A DNA stretch of 6,181 bases. It comes from Planctomycetota bacterium (GTDB lineage Bacteria > Planctomycetota > B129-G9). Below the pieces are notes generated by a model, which had not been told where the DNA came from, did no database searches, and saw only the letters and a list, made by a program, of their open reading frames with translations. Shown here one piece after another: positions 1-6,160 of the stretch. A program made the translations under genes and the position numbers. The number at the start of each line of letters is the position of its first letter. Position 1 is the first letter of the stretch. The stretch lies in contig QNCA01000093.1 in assembly GCA_003644325.1 (NCBI GenBank), positions 1 to 6,181 on the forward strand, written 5' to 3'.

Positions 1-20
1 AAAACCGAACGTTAGACTTT

Positions 21-2255
21 ATGTCAGTATGGCTGTCAGTAGATGGAGGAGTGTGGTTGTCGGAAGCAAATCAGAAAATCTGTCCTGCCTGCTGGGCAAA
101 GAACCGGGCCAACGCGGATGTGTGCCGGGCGTGCGGGGCCCCTCTGCCCGCCGGCGCCGTCGGCAAACAGACCGATGAGCGCCCCCCCGCGCCGGGTGAG
201 ACACAGCCCGTTCCGCCGCCCGCCGCCACGCCCGGGGCGGCACGCGTCGTCTATCCCCCGGAAACCGACCAGGCGCAAATGGAAACGGAAATGCTTGCCG
301 ACCGATACCGCCTGGTTTACGAAATCGCCCGCGGCGGCATGGGCATCGTATATCTGGCGGAGGATACATACCTGGACAACCTGCGCGTCGCTATCAAACT
401 GCTGATCGCCAGCATCTCGCCCGACCTGAACGCCGAGAAGCGCCTCAAGCGCGAGGCGCTGACGGCGATGAGGCTGTCACACCAAAACATCATGCGGCTG
501 TACTCCTTCGACCACTTCGCGGGGCAGAGTTATCTCGTGATGGAATACATCAACGGCCCCACGCTGGAAGGATTGACGATGGAACGCGGGAAGCTGACGC
601 CGGCGGAGGTCACGCTGTTCATGCGTCCGACGTGTGAGGCGCTCTACTACGCGCACGAACAGGGCGTGGTGCACCGCGATATAAAGCCGGCCAACATCAT
701 GCTCGCCCTGCCCGCGGATTCGCCGTTCGTATCCGGAACCGGCCCGGGCAAGCGGATATCCACGGCGGGTTCGTCCAAACCCACCGCTACGCTGGGCGGG
801 TCCGGAGCGCACACCGGCTCCACGCAGGCCGTTCCCCCCGCGCCCGATGTCCCCGGCGCTAAGAGACCGCTGTCGGAATTCGACATCGAACAGGCGCGAA
901 CCGCCACGGTCAAGATATGCGACTTTGGCATCGCTCAGCAACTGCGCCAGACCATGACCCGGCTCACCGGCACCAGCCTCATCGGCTCGCCGGTCTATAT
1001 GTCGCCGGAGCAACTGGAGGGCACGCAACTGGACCACCGCACCGATATCTACTCCCTCGGCGTATCGGTCTATGAGATGCTCACCGGCGAGTTGCCGTTC
1101 GAGGGTTCCATGCACAGCCTGACCTACCAGATAATGGAGAAGGGCCCGCCGCCCGTTCGCGGTGTTGAGGAGTCGCTGAGCGAGGTGGTGCTGAAGTGCA
1201 TGGCGAAGGATCCCCGGGACCGCTGGCAGAACTGCCTGGAGTTTGCCGATGCGCTCGAAGCCGCGCTGGAAGGCAAGGCCGCGCCGGTGTCGGCGCCGGA
1301 GAGCGTTTACGGTCCCCGCACGAAATCGATGAAGCGGGGCACGCACCTGTCGTCCGAGGTTTCACCGCGCAAGACGCTCGGGTGGAAGGCGAAAATGACC
1401 GAGCGGCGCGTGGCCGACCTGCGGGTCGCGGAGATGAGTTTCGAGGAAAAACTGTACGATAAGGCGCTGGAGGAGATGAGACAGTACCGGCGGCTGCACG
1501 GCGACTCCGAGGAGTTGCTGACCTTCGCGGCGCAGTGCGTGGACACACTCGTGAACAGGCGGGCATTCGCCCAGGCCCACGATTTTTGCCAGTTCGTACT
1601 GCTGATAGATTCGGAAAACCCGAATGTCTATCTGACGCTGGGGCGCATCCAGCGGGTGCTGGGCCGCGCCACCGACGCGGAGAGAAACCTGCGCATGGCA
1701 ATGATGTACGGCGCGGAGGAGGACGTAGTGGAAAAGGAGTTGCGCGGGACCCTCTCGGAGTTGCGCGACCTCGGCAGCGGGCTCGGCCCCGGGAGGGTCC
1801 TGCGCATGACCCCCGCGCGAATCGGCGCCTACGCCGCCGCGGTGTTGCTCGCGGTGGGAATCTCATTTGTCATGGCGCTGTTGGCAAGCCTTCACGGGCG
1901 CAATCACGTCCTTTCGTATGTCGTAATAGGCGTTATAACGGCTGTCCCGGCGGGCGCGGCGAGTCTTCTGCTCACGACCGTCTTCTGCGGCCCGCTGGAC
2001 CAACTGCGCCACAGGGGCGGCCTTGTCAAGACATATCTCGCCAGACACGGTTATGCCGGCGGGCTGCTCGGCATCACGGCCCTGGGCATCCTGGCATGGC
2101 TGCTGGCAAGCGCCCTCTTCCGCGAACGCATGTCAAATCCGCCTGCGGTGTTTTCCCTGATCTTTGGACTCGTCGTCTGGGTCGGGTCCGTCCTTTATTC
2201 ATGGTTCGTGGTCTATGGGGCGCTCAGGGAGAAACGCTTCGGCGACATGGACTGA
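21..2255 (+). CDS. Membrane-anchored PknB-type Ser/Thr protein kinase with N-terminal zinc ribbon
   Basis: Predicted to phosphorylate Ser/Thr on cytoplasmic proteins using ATP; its targets are unknown. Order of parts (numbering from ATG 21): a CxxC...CxxC zinc ribbon (C21, C24, C35, C38); a Pro/Ala-rich linker to about 90; a kinase domain at about 96-415; a helical, TPR-like segment at about 465-580; four hydrophobic helices at about 601-623, 631-655, 680-700 and 710-733. All catalytic elements are visible: the glycine loop RGGMG (104-108), VAIK Lys126, C-helix Glu145, HRDIKPAN (218-225, Asp220 and Asn225), DFG (301-303), SPE in place of APE (328-330) and the helix-F Asp342. It therefore looks active. 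About 65 low-complexity residues (230-296) separate the catalytic loop from DFG, where roughly 15 are usual. The longest frame is reported, but TTG 57 is the better-supported start because GGAGGAG lies 7 bases before it, whereas ATG 21 has no Shine-Dalgarno sequence. The kinase assignment is secure; the TPR label is tentative. Confidence 0.95.
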   Translation: MSVWLSVDGGVWLSEANQKICPACWAKNRANADVCRACGAPLPAGAVGKQTDERPPAPGETQPVPPPAATPGAARVVYPPETDQAQMETEMLADRYRLVYEIARGGMGIVYLAEDTYLDNLRVAIKLLIASISPDLNAEKRLKREALTAMRLSHQNIMRLYSFDHFAGQSYLVMEYINGPTLEGLTMERGKLTPAEVTLFMRPTCEALYYAHEQGVVHRDIKPANIMLALPADSPFVSGTGPGKRISTAGSSKPTATLGGSGAHTGSTQAVPPAPDVPGAKRPLSEFDIEQARTATVKICDFGIAQQLRQTMTRLTGTSLIGSPVYMSPEQLEGTQLDHRTDIYSLGVSVYEMLTGELPFEGSMHSLTYQIMEKGPPPVRGVEESLSEVVLKCMAKDPRDRWQNCLEFADALEAALEGKAAPVSAPESVYGPRTKSMKRGTHLSSEVSPRKTLGWKAKMTERRVADLRVAEMSFEEKLYDKALEEMRQYRRLHGDSEELLTFAAQCVDTLVNRRAFAQAHDFCQFVLLIDSENPNVYLTLGRIQRVLGRATDAERNLRMAMMYGAEEDVVEKELRGTLSELRDLGSGLGPGRVLRMTPARIGAYAAAVLLAVGISFVMALLASLHGRNHVLSYVVIGVITAVPAGAASLLLTTVFCGPLDQLRHRGGLVKTYLARHGYAGGLLGITALGILAWLLASALFRERMSNPPAVFSLIFGLVVWVGSVLYSWFVVYGALREKRFGDMD
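45..50 (+). promoter_or_regulatory. Shine-Dalgarno sequence favouring TTG 57 as the kinase start
   Basis: GGAGGA(G) lies inside the longest kinase frame. It is 7 bases before an in-frame TTG at 57, while GTG 51 is too close to use it. Starting at 57 gives a protein beginning just before the zinc ribbon (SEANQKICPACW after the initiator) and drops 12 residues that resemble no domain. The 20 visible bases before ATG 21 contain no purine-rich ribosome-binding site. Confidence 0.55.
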
Positions 2256-2259
2256 ATTT

Positions 2260-2344
2260 GCTTCGGAAAGGTGACTGTCACCATTGCGAAGCACAGACGC
2301 TCCGGAAGGAGCGGCCGGCTCGTAGATAGTGACTGTCACCTTTC
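2260..2344. repeat. Composite palindromic element (REP-like) after the kinase gene
   Basis: Two copies of the near-palindrome GTGACTGTCACC sit in inverted arrangement: GAAAGGTGACTGTCAC at 2266-2281 and GTGACTGTCACCTTTC at 2329-2344. These are reverse complements at 15 of 16 positions. The first copy is enclosed by an outer stem, GCTTCG (2260-2265) with CGAAGC (2287-2292). Between the copies is a hairpin, CGCTCC-GGAA-GGAGCG (2298-2313), followed by the palindrome GCCGGC (2314-2319). The layout resembles REP/BIME-type mobile palindromes of the kind linked to RAYT transposases, but no transposase is present here. It begins 4 bases after the kinase stop and could also act as a terminator or mRNA 3' stabiliser, although it has no T-tract. 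Confidence 0.6.
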
Positions 2345-2463
2345 AGTCACCGATGTTCGCAAAAACCCGGTCAACTTGAGTAGATTACAACGCGCCCTTT
2401 GAGAGACGCATGAGAAGCATTTCCTGCACTGTTCGATGAATCACATTCAGTACCACACAAAAC

Positions 2464-2468
2464 GAGGT
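2464..2468 (+). promoter_or_regulatory. Ribosome-binding site of the GH130 gene
   Basis: GAGGT stands 8 bases before ATG 2477 and fixes this start. The bases between are AT-rich (TATTATAAA). The rest of the upstream stretch (2345-2463) holds no convincing promoter: TTGAGT at 2376-2381 is a possible -35 box, but no good -10 box follows at the right spacing. Confidence 0.6.
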
Positions 2469-2476
2469 ATTATAAA

Positions 2477-3436
2477 ATGACGGCCAAAGAAACAGGCGTC
2501 TCAGCACACCTGTTTGAACGTTATCCGAATAATCCCATACTTCAGTCGAATGACTGGCCCTACCCGGTCAACACGGTGTTCAATGCGGGCGCGACGGCGG
2601 TGGACGGCGAGACGCTGCTGCTGGTGCGCGTGGAAGACAGGACCGGCATGTCGCACCTGTGCGCCGCCCGCAGCAGCGACGGCATCAAGGACTGGCGCAT
2701 AGACCCCGGGCCCACCATGCCGGCCCTGCCGGATGAATACCCCGAGGACCTGTACGGTATAGAAGACCCGCGAATCGTCTGGATAGACGAGATGGAATCC
2801 TGGTCCATCACCTACGTGTCATTCTCGCACGGCGGCCCGCTGGTATCGCTGGCCCTGACGAAGGACTTCAAGACTTTCGTGCGGCTCGGACCGGTGATGA
2901 CGCCGGACGACAAGGACGCCTCGCTCTTCCCGCACAGGATAGAAGGGCGCTGGGCGATGATTCACCGGCCCATCTCGCCGGGCGGCAAGGCGCACATCTG
3001 GATTTCATACTCGCCCGATATGAAGCACTGGGGCGACCACCAGATACTGCTGCGCGCCCGGGAAGGCGGCTGGTGGGATGCCAACAAGATCGGCCTCAGC
3101 CCCCCGCCGCTCAAGACGAAAGAAGGCTGGCTGATGTTATACCACGGCGTCAGAGACACCGCCTCCGGATCCCTCTATCGCCTGGGGCTGGCGCTGCTGG
3201 ACCTGGAAGATCCCCGCAAAATCCTGCGCCGGAGCGATGAATGGATATTCGGCCCGTATGAACTTTACGAGCGCGCCGGCGACGTGCACGACGTCGTCTT
3301 TCCCTGCGGCTGGATACTCGATGAACCCATCGGCCGCATACGCCTGTATTACGGGGCCGCCGATACGACACTGGCGCTCGCCACCGCCGACATCGACGAG
3401 GTACTGGACTACGTAATGCGCTGTCCAAAAGGGTGA
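2477..3436 (+). CDS. GH130-family glycoside phosphorylase or hydrolase
   Basis: Five-bladed beta-propeller enzyme resembling GH130, a family that phosphorolyses or hydrolyses beta-mannosidic linkages such as beta-1,4- or beta-1,2-manno-oligosaccharides. At 319 residues it is a normal length for a single GH130 domain. Visible motifs are YPNNPIL (16-22), the FNAGA...LLLVRVEDR blade (35-55), GIEDPR (94-99) whose Asp97 matches the family's proposed general acid, LFPHR (150-154), MIHRP (161-165), LMLYHG (219-224) and YYGAAD (291-296). No signal peptide is seen, so it is probably cytoplasmic and acts on imported or recycled oligosaccharides. Basic residues at the likely phosphate site (for example Arg51, Arg99, Lys146, Arg164, His223) would suit a phosphorylase, but I cannot align them rigorously, so subfamily and substrate stay open. 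It stands alone, with no transporter or mannose gene in view. Confidence 0.85.
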   Translation: MTAKETGVSAHLFERYPNNPILQSNDWPYPVNTVFNAGATAVDGETLLLVRVEDRTGMSHLCAARSSDGIKDWRIDPGPTMPALPDEYPEDLYGIEDPRIVWIDEMESWSITYVSFSHGGPLVSLALTKDFKTFVRLGPVMTPDDKDASLFPHRIEGRWAMIHRPISPGGKAHIWISYSPDMKHWGDHQILLRAREGGWWDANKIGLSPPPLKTKEGWLMLYHGVRDTASGSLYRLGLALLDLEDPRKILRRSDEWIFGPYELYERAGDVHDVVFPCGWILDEPIGRIRLYYGAADTTLALATADIDEVLDYVMRCPKG

Positions 3437-3508
3437 TTAACCACCGAAGCGCCGAAACGGCGCGAGGCCGTAGAACCGAGGTATCCGGTCTCGGGCCCGC
3501 TCAGGGCC
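3437..3508. terminator. Hairpin-rich convergent junction, possible bidirectional terminator
   Basis: The GH130 gene and the agmatinase gene end facing each other 64 bases apart. The gap holds three potential stems: GCGCCG-AAA-CGGCGC (3449-3463), CCGAG...CTCGG (3476-3480 with 3490-3494) and GGCCC-GCTCA-GGGCC (3494-3508), the last overlapping the agmatinase stop. None is followed by a T-tract on either strand, so intrinsic termination is only a possibility. The phrase TAACCACCGAAGCGCCGAAA also resembles dispersed intergenic repeats common in bacterial genomes of this type. Confidence 0.35.
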
Positions 3509-4412
3509 GGCCCGGCCACGTGCGGCGGAAGTGCGGCTGGGGCTCGGTCATCTTGAAGACGTAGCCCAGCGTACGGTAGATGAGTTTCGCGGCGGTAAAC
3601 TCGGTAATGTGATTATCGGGTAGGGGCATGACCTCGGTCACGTCGAAACCGACGATGCGGCGGCTCTCGGCGACGAGGCGCAACAGACCTGTCACCTGCC
3701 ACCAGTTCAGCCCGCCCGGCTCCGGCGTGCCCGTGCCGGGCATGAATGCGGGGTCGAAGACATCAATATCTATGGTTATATAGACGTTGCGGTCGAGGGT
3801 GTCAACGACGCGCTCGCGCCACTCGGGCATGGTGCGGATCTTGTCGGCGAAGAAGGTGCGCACGTCTTCGCTGTGAAGCGCGCCGATTTCTTCCTCGCAG
3901 ATGCTCCGAATGCCCACCTGCGTTATCGGGCATAGTTCAAGGATTCGCGCCATGACGCTGGCGTGGCTGTAGCGCGAGCCTTCGTAAGAATCGCGCAAAT
4001 CCCCGTGGGCGTCCAGTTGCAGCACGCAGAAGTCCTCGCACTCCTCAGCGTGCGCCCGCACCAGTCCCACCGATATGGAGTGTTCGCCGCCGATTCCCAC
4101 CACGAATTTGCCCTTGCGGAGCAGTTCCGCGCAGGCCCGCTCGATCTCCGCGTGTACCGCCGCTTCCGCCTCATGGATTTGCACCGGCTCGCATGTGTGG
4201 ATGCCTATGGTGGAGGTGTCGCACCACAACTCGTCGTCGAACAACTCCATGTTCCGCGACGCCTCGATTATCGCGCGGGGGCCGTTCACCGTGCCCACCC
4301 CCCAGGTCGTCGTGCCCTCGTAGGGTATCGGCAGTATCGCCACGCGCGACCTCTCAAAGCCGCTTCTCTCGGGCTCAAGCGCCCCGAAATTGTCCGGCAC
4401 GTTTTCGCTCAT
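3501..4412 (-). CDS. speB: Agmatinase (ureohydrolase family)
   Basis: Cytoplasmic binuclear-manganese enzyme predicted to hydrolyse agmatine to putrescine and urea. The 303 residues match the usual SpeB length. All metal-binding motifs of the arginase/agmatinase fold are intact: GGEHS (108-112, His111), DAHGD (134-138; Asp134, His136, Asp138) and DIDVFDP (215-221; Asp215, Asp217). They are followed by the family signature MPGTGTPEPGG (224-234) and the C-terminal ITEFTAAKL (269-277). The N-terminal PIPYEGTTTWGVGTVNGPRA region is also typical. It lies 82 bases downstream of the arginine decarboxylase gene on the same strand, which supports agmatine over arginine, guanidinobutyrate or formiminoglutamate as substrate. 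ATG 4412 is the only reasonable start because an in-frame stop lies shortly upstream, yet no clear Shine-Dalgarno sequence precedes it and a stem-loop sits there instead. Confidence 0.92.
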   Translation of the reverse strand: MSENVPDNFGALEPERSGFERSRVAILPIPYEGTTTWGVGTVNGPRAIIEASRNMELFDDELWCDTSTIGIHTCEPVQIHEAEAAVHAEIERACAELLRKGKFVVGIGGEHSISVGLVRAHAEECEDFCVLQLDAHGDLRDSYEGSRYSHASVMARILELCPITQVGIRSICEEEIGALHSEDVRTFFADKIRTMPEWRERVVDTLDRNVYITIDIDVFDPAFMPGTGTPEPGGLNWWQVTGLLRLVAESRRIVGFDVTEVMPLPDNHITEFTAAKLIYRTLGYVFKMTEPQPHFRRTWPGRP

Positions 4413-4423
4413 GTCTGAAACGA

Positions 4424-4459
4424 AATGTCGGCCATCGCCTTCGGCGTATCACCGACATT
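4424..4459 (-). promoter_or_regulatory. Nested stem-loop between the decarboxylase and agmatinase genes
   Basis: The 82-base gap contains an 8-bp perfect stem, AATGTCGG (4424-4431) with CCGACATT (4452-4459). Inside it is a second stem, CGCC-TTC-GGCG (4436-4446). In the minus-strand transcript the structure ends 11 bases before the agmatinase AUG and replaces any visible ribosome-binding site. It could control translation or coupling of the second gene, or mark an mRNA processing point. No T-tract follows, so it is not a standard terminator. Confidence 0.45.
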
Positions 4460-4494
4460 CTCTCTTCTGTATCGTTCTCAGTATTATCAACATG

Positions 4495-5040
4495 CTACGG
4501 CAGCAGCACCGCCGCAGCAACGACCGTCGTCCAGTACCCGTTCTTCCTGCCGTAGGCCGACTGGGTCACGTTGCGCGTGCGCACTATCTTGCCGCTTATC
4601 TTCCAGAGTTCCCTCTTTTCGTCCCAACTGGCGTCGGGGTCGAACCGCACACCCAGGATCGTCGCCAGCATTGAGGCCGCCAGGTCCTCCGCATAGTCCC
4701 CGACGATTCTGTTTTTCTGGCCGAACGAATGATGCTCCGACAGGTATCCGTAAGACTGCGGGTCTTTGGGGATCGCCAGGCCCACCGATGCCGCGATGAG
4801 CCGCCGGGCCTCGTCGGTCTCGTTGCGGCTCATCACAACGTACGTGATTTGGCCGCTCTGTAATTCCTTCAGGCCCTTCTCGCGCGAGATGAGTTTGCAG
4901 TGAGGCGGATAAATCGAGGAGACCTGGACCAGGTTAAGACGGGCGATGCCGGCGTTGCGCAGCGCTTCCTCGAAACTGCTCAACTTCTCCTTGTGAAAAC
5001 CGACACCTTTTGTAAGAAATACTCTTGACGGTGTGATCAT
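4495..5040 (-). CDS. pdaD: Pyruvoyl-dependent arginine decarboxylase
   Basis: Self-processing enzyme of the PvlArgDC family that converts arginine to agmatine and CO2 without PLP; family members form trimers or hexamers in the cytoplasm. The diagnostic processing site [13 protein letters not shown] (36-48) is present. By analogy with the Methanocaldococcus enzyme, cleavage falls between Ser41 and Ser42, giving a beta chain of 1-41 and an alpha chain whose Ser42 becomes the pyruvoyl group. Other family landmarks are the N-terminal [20 protein letters not shown] (8-27), ASVGLAIP (84-91), SEHHSFG (101-107, whose Glu102 probably serves as the catalytic acid) and the C-terminal [13 protein letters not shown]. 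The length of 181 residues is normal. ATG 5040 has a strong AGGAGG-type site just upstream. It is the first gene of an operon with agmatinase, together giving arginine to putrescine. Confidence 0.95.
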   Translation of the reverse strand: MITPSRVFLTKGVGFHKEKLSSFEEALRNAGIARLNLVQVSSIYPPHCKLISREKGLKELQSGQITYVVMSRNETDEARRLIAASVGLAIPKDPQSYGYLSEHHSFGQKNRIVGDYAEDLAASMLATILGVRFDPDASWDEKRELWKISGKIVRTRNVTQSAYGRKNGYWTTVVAAAVLLP

Positions 5041-5044
5041 TTGC

Positions 5045-5053
5045 CCTCCTCCC
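5045..5053 (-). promoter_or_regulatory. Strong ribosome-binding site of the arginine decarboxylase gene
   Basis: On the minus strand the bases before ATG 5040 read GGGAGGAGG. They supply overlapping Shine-Dalgarno matches 4 to 7 bases from the start codon and settle the start choice. This contrasts with the missing site before the second gene of the operon. Confidence 0.7.
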
Positions 5054-5171
5054 CCCCACGGACAAGTATCGCTACCCCCCGGCGGAGGCCGCCACCCACG
5101 TTGGGTCGTTTTGTAACATATACTCCATCCGAGAACAGAAGCGCGCGCTCCGGCGCACGAAAGCGAGATAT

Positions 5172-5199
5172 ATTATGCTATCCGCGCCCCCCTATGCAA
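5172..5199 (-). promoter_or_regulatory. Candidate sigma70-type promoter for the polyamine operon
   Basis: On the minus strand TTGCAT (5199-5194) is followed after 16 bases by CATAAT (5177-5172), a 5-of-6 match to the -10 consensus; the -35 match is only 3 of 6. It would give a leader of roughly 125 bases before the decarboxylase ATG. That leader contains small GC-rich hairpins, for example GGCGG-AGG-CCGCC at 5081-5093 and CCCA-CGT-TGGG at 5095-5105. Assigned by eye only. Confidence 0.3.
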
Positions 5200-5207
5200 C
5201 AGAAAAA

Positions 5208-5240
5208 TTGCCTGGATAATACGCGCGCAATTACTATAAT
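5208..5240 (+). promoter_or_regulatory. Candidate promoter for the DUF364-type gene
   Basis: A perfect TATAAT (5235-5240) lies 50 bases before the ATG at 5291, in the AT-rich part of the divergent intergenic region. The best upstream hexamer, TTGCCT (5208-5213), is 21 bases away, longer than the ideal spacing, so the -35 element is doubtful. Confidence 0.3.
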
Positions 5241-5290
5241 CCTCCGGTGAAATCACTCTTAAGGCCGGGCATACCCAAACGGAATACACC

Positions 5291-6022
5291 ATGACATCAG
5301 AATACTGGAACGATTTGAAGGACTACCTCGGGAAGGTCGCAGACCAGCAGGGCTGGCTGGGTGAAAGCATCGCCGTAACCGCGCGCGCGCTTTCCGGCAT
5401 CGAGGCGATAGGCCGTCCGTCGCACGACGACTACCCGCTGCTCAAGGGCAAGGAAAGCATAGTCGAGGCGGTCTTCCGGGACGCACGCGGGCATGCCTTC
5501 ACGGATATGCCGGGGCACTTCCGCGGGACGGTCGAAGAGGTCCTCGCCATGCCGCTCGCCGACAACTACGAGCGCGCCGTGTTCGTCGCCACGCTCAACG
5601 CCGTACTGCGCAAGGCCGGCCTCATCGAAAAGACCGTCCACTGCAAAGACGATGAGCCCGTCGAATGCGCGAAGGAACTCGCCGAATACATCACGCGGGA
5701 GTTCGGCGCTCCGAAGGTCTTCCAGGTAGGCTGCCAGCCGCGCATGGCGGAGGCCCTCTCTCGGAAGTTCGAGTTCCGCATAACCGACATGGACGCCGAT
5801 AACCTGGGGAAAGCGATAGGCGATGCAAAAATAGAGCCCGACACCGCCGCTGCCGCCGACATCGAATGGTGCGACGTCGTGGTTGCGACCGGCACCGCCT
5901 TCGCCAACGACACCGCACAGCAGTTTATCGAGGGCGGCAAACCTGTTGTCTTCTACGGCGTAACCTGCGCCGGCCCCGCGCACGTACTCGGCCTCACCCG
6001 CTTCTGCCCGAAAGCAAAATAA
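5291..6022 (+). CDS. DUF4213/DUF364-type putative heavy-metal chelation protein
   Basis: Likely a cytoplasmic two-part protein of the DUF364 group, whose C-terminal Rossmann-like domain was named 'putative heavy-metal chelation' from structure; no reaction is established. Residues about 1-112 fit the N-terminal DUF4213-like part (MPLADNYERAVFVATLNAVL at 87-106). Residues about 120-240 fit the DUF364 part: VFQVGCQPRMAEAL (143-156), ITDMDADNLGKA (164-175), CDVVVATGTAFANDT (194-208) and VVFYGVTCAG (219-228). It has six cysteines (118, 126, 148, 194, 226, 239), some next to the predicted nucleotide- or ligand-binding loops. There is no signal peptide or membrane segment. The start ATG 5291 has only a weak site (GGA, 7 bases upstream). 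It is divergent from the polyamine operon and nothing adjacent explains its role. The family call rests on motif resemblance. Confidence 0.7.
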   Translation: MTSEYWNDLKDYLGKVADQQGWLGESIAVTARALSGIEAIGRPSHDDYPLLKGKESIVEAVFRDARGHAFTDMPGHFRGTVEEVLAMPLADNYERAVFVATLNAVLRKAGLIEKTVHCKDDEPVECAKELAEYITREFGAPKVFQVGCQPRMAEALSRKFEFRITDMDADNLGKAIGDAKIEPDTAAAADIEWCDVVVATGTAFANDTAQQFIEGGKPVVFYGVTCAGPAHVLGLTRFCPKAK

Positions 6023-6049
6023 CCCGCCGGGGACGCCAAGAGAAATAGC

Positions 6050-6160
6050 CTCGGATAAACGCAGATGAACGCAGATTGAAACAGGGACTGGAACGGAAGA
6101 AAAAAAGGAATAGGCGCGGAGAAGGCGGGGAACCGCGACGGATATACACGAATTATTTCC
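6050..6160. repeat. Degenerate dispersed intergenic repeat remnants
   Basis: After the DUF364-type gene the sequence turns non-coding. A tandem pair AACGCAGATG / AACGCAGATT (6058-6077) follows CGGATA (6052-6057). A diverged module, CGGATATACAC (6139-6149), matches the earlier CGGATAAACGC (6052-6062) at 9 of 11 positions. Sequences of the type 'cggataaacgcagatgaacgcagat' recur between genes in many environmental bacterial genomes; this is from memory. A purine-rich run (about 6095-6110) lies between. No gene or terminator is seen in 6023-6181. Confidence 0.4.

Noticed and set aside
477..1346. 289-residue open frame antisense to the kinase
   Set aside because: It overlaps the kinase catalytic core, is Arg/Gly/Leu-rich with no domain, and is the expected antisense shadow of GC-biased codons.
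1081..1866. 261-residue minus-strand frame, very rich in Arg, Pro and Ser
   Set aside because: Low-complexity shadow opposite the kinase and TPR-like region, with no domain signal.
1535..2329. 264-residue same-strand frame overlapping the kinase 3' end and running through the palindromic element
   Set aside because: Composition is Arg/Pro/Gly shadow-like, while the kinase frame there encodes clear membrane helices. Its last residues merely translate the palindromes.
2345..2463. Possible small gene or RNA upstream of the GH130 gene
   Set aside because: No open frame with a ribosome-binding site, no tRNA-like folding and no convincing promoter pair could be seen.
3464..3474. 11-mer GAGGCCGTAGA, repeated at 6170-6180
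   Set aside because: Several 11-base matches are expected by chance in a GC-rich window of this size, so a shared dispersed repeat cannot be claimed from this alone.
5297..5983. 228-residue open frame antisense to nearly all of the DUF364-type gene
   Set aside because: No recognisable motif and no ribosome-binding site; codon bias of the sense gene explains the lack of stops.
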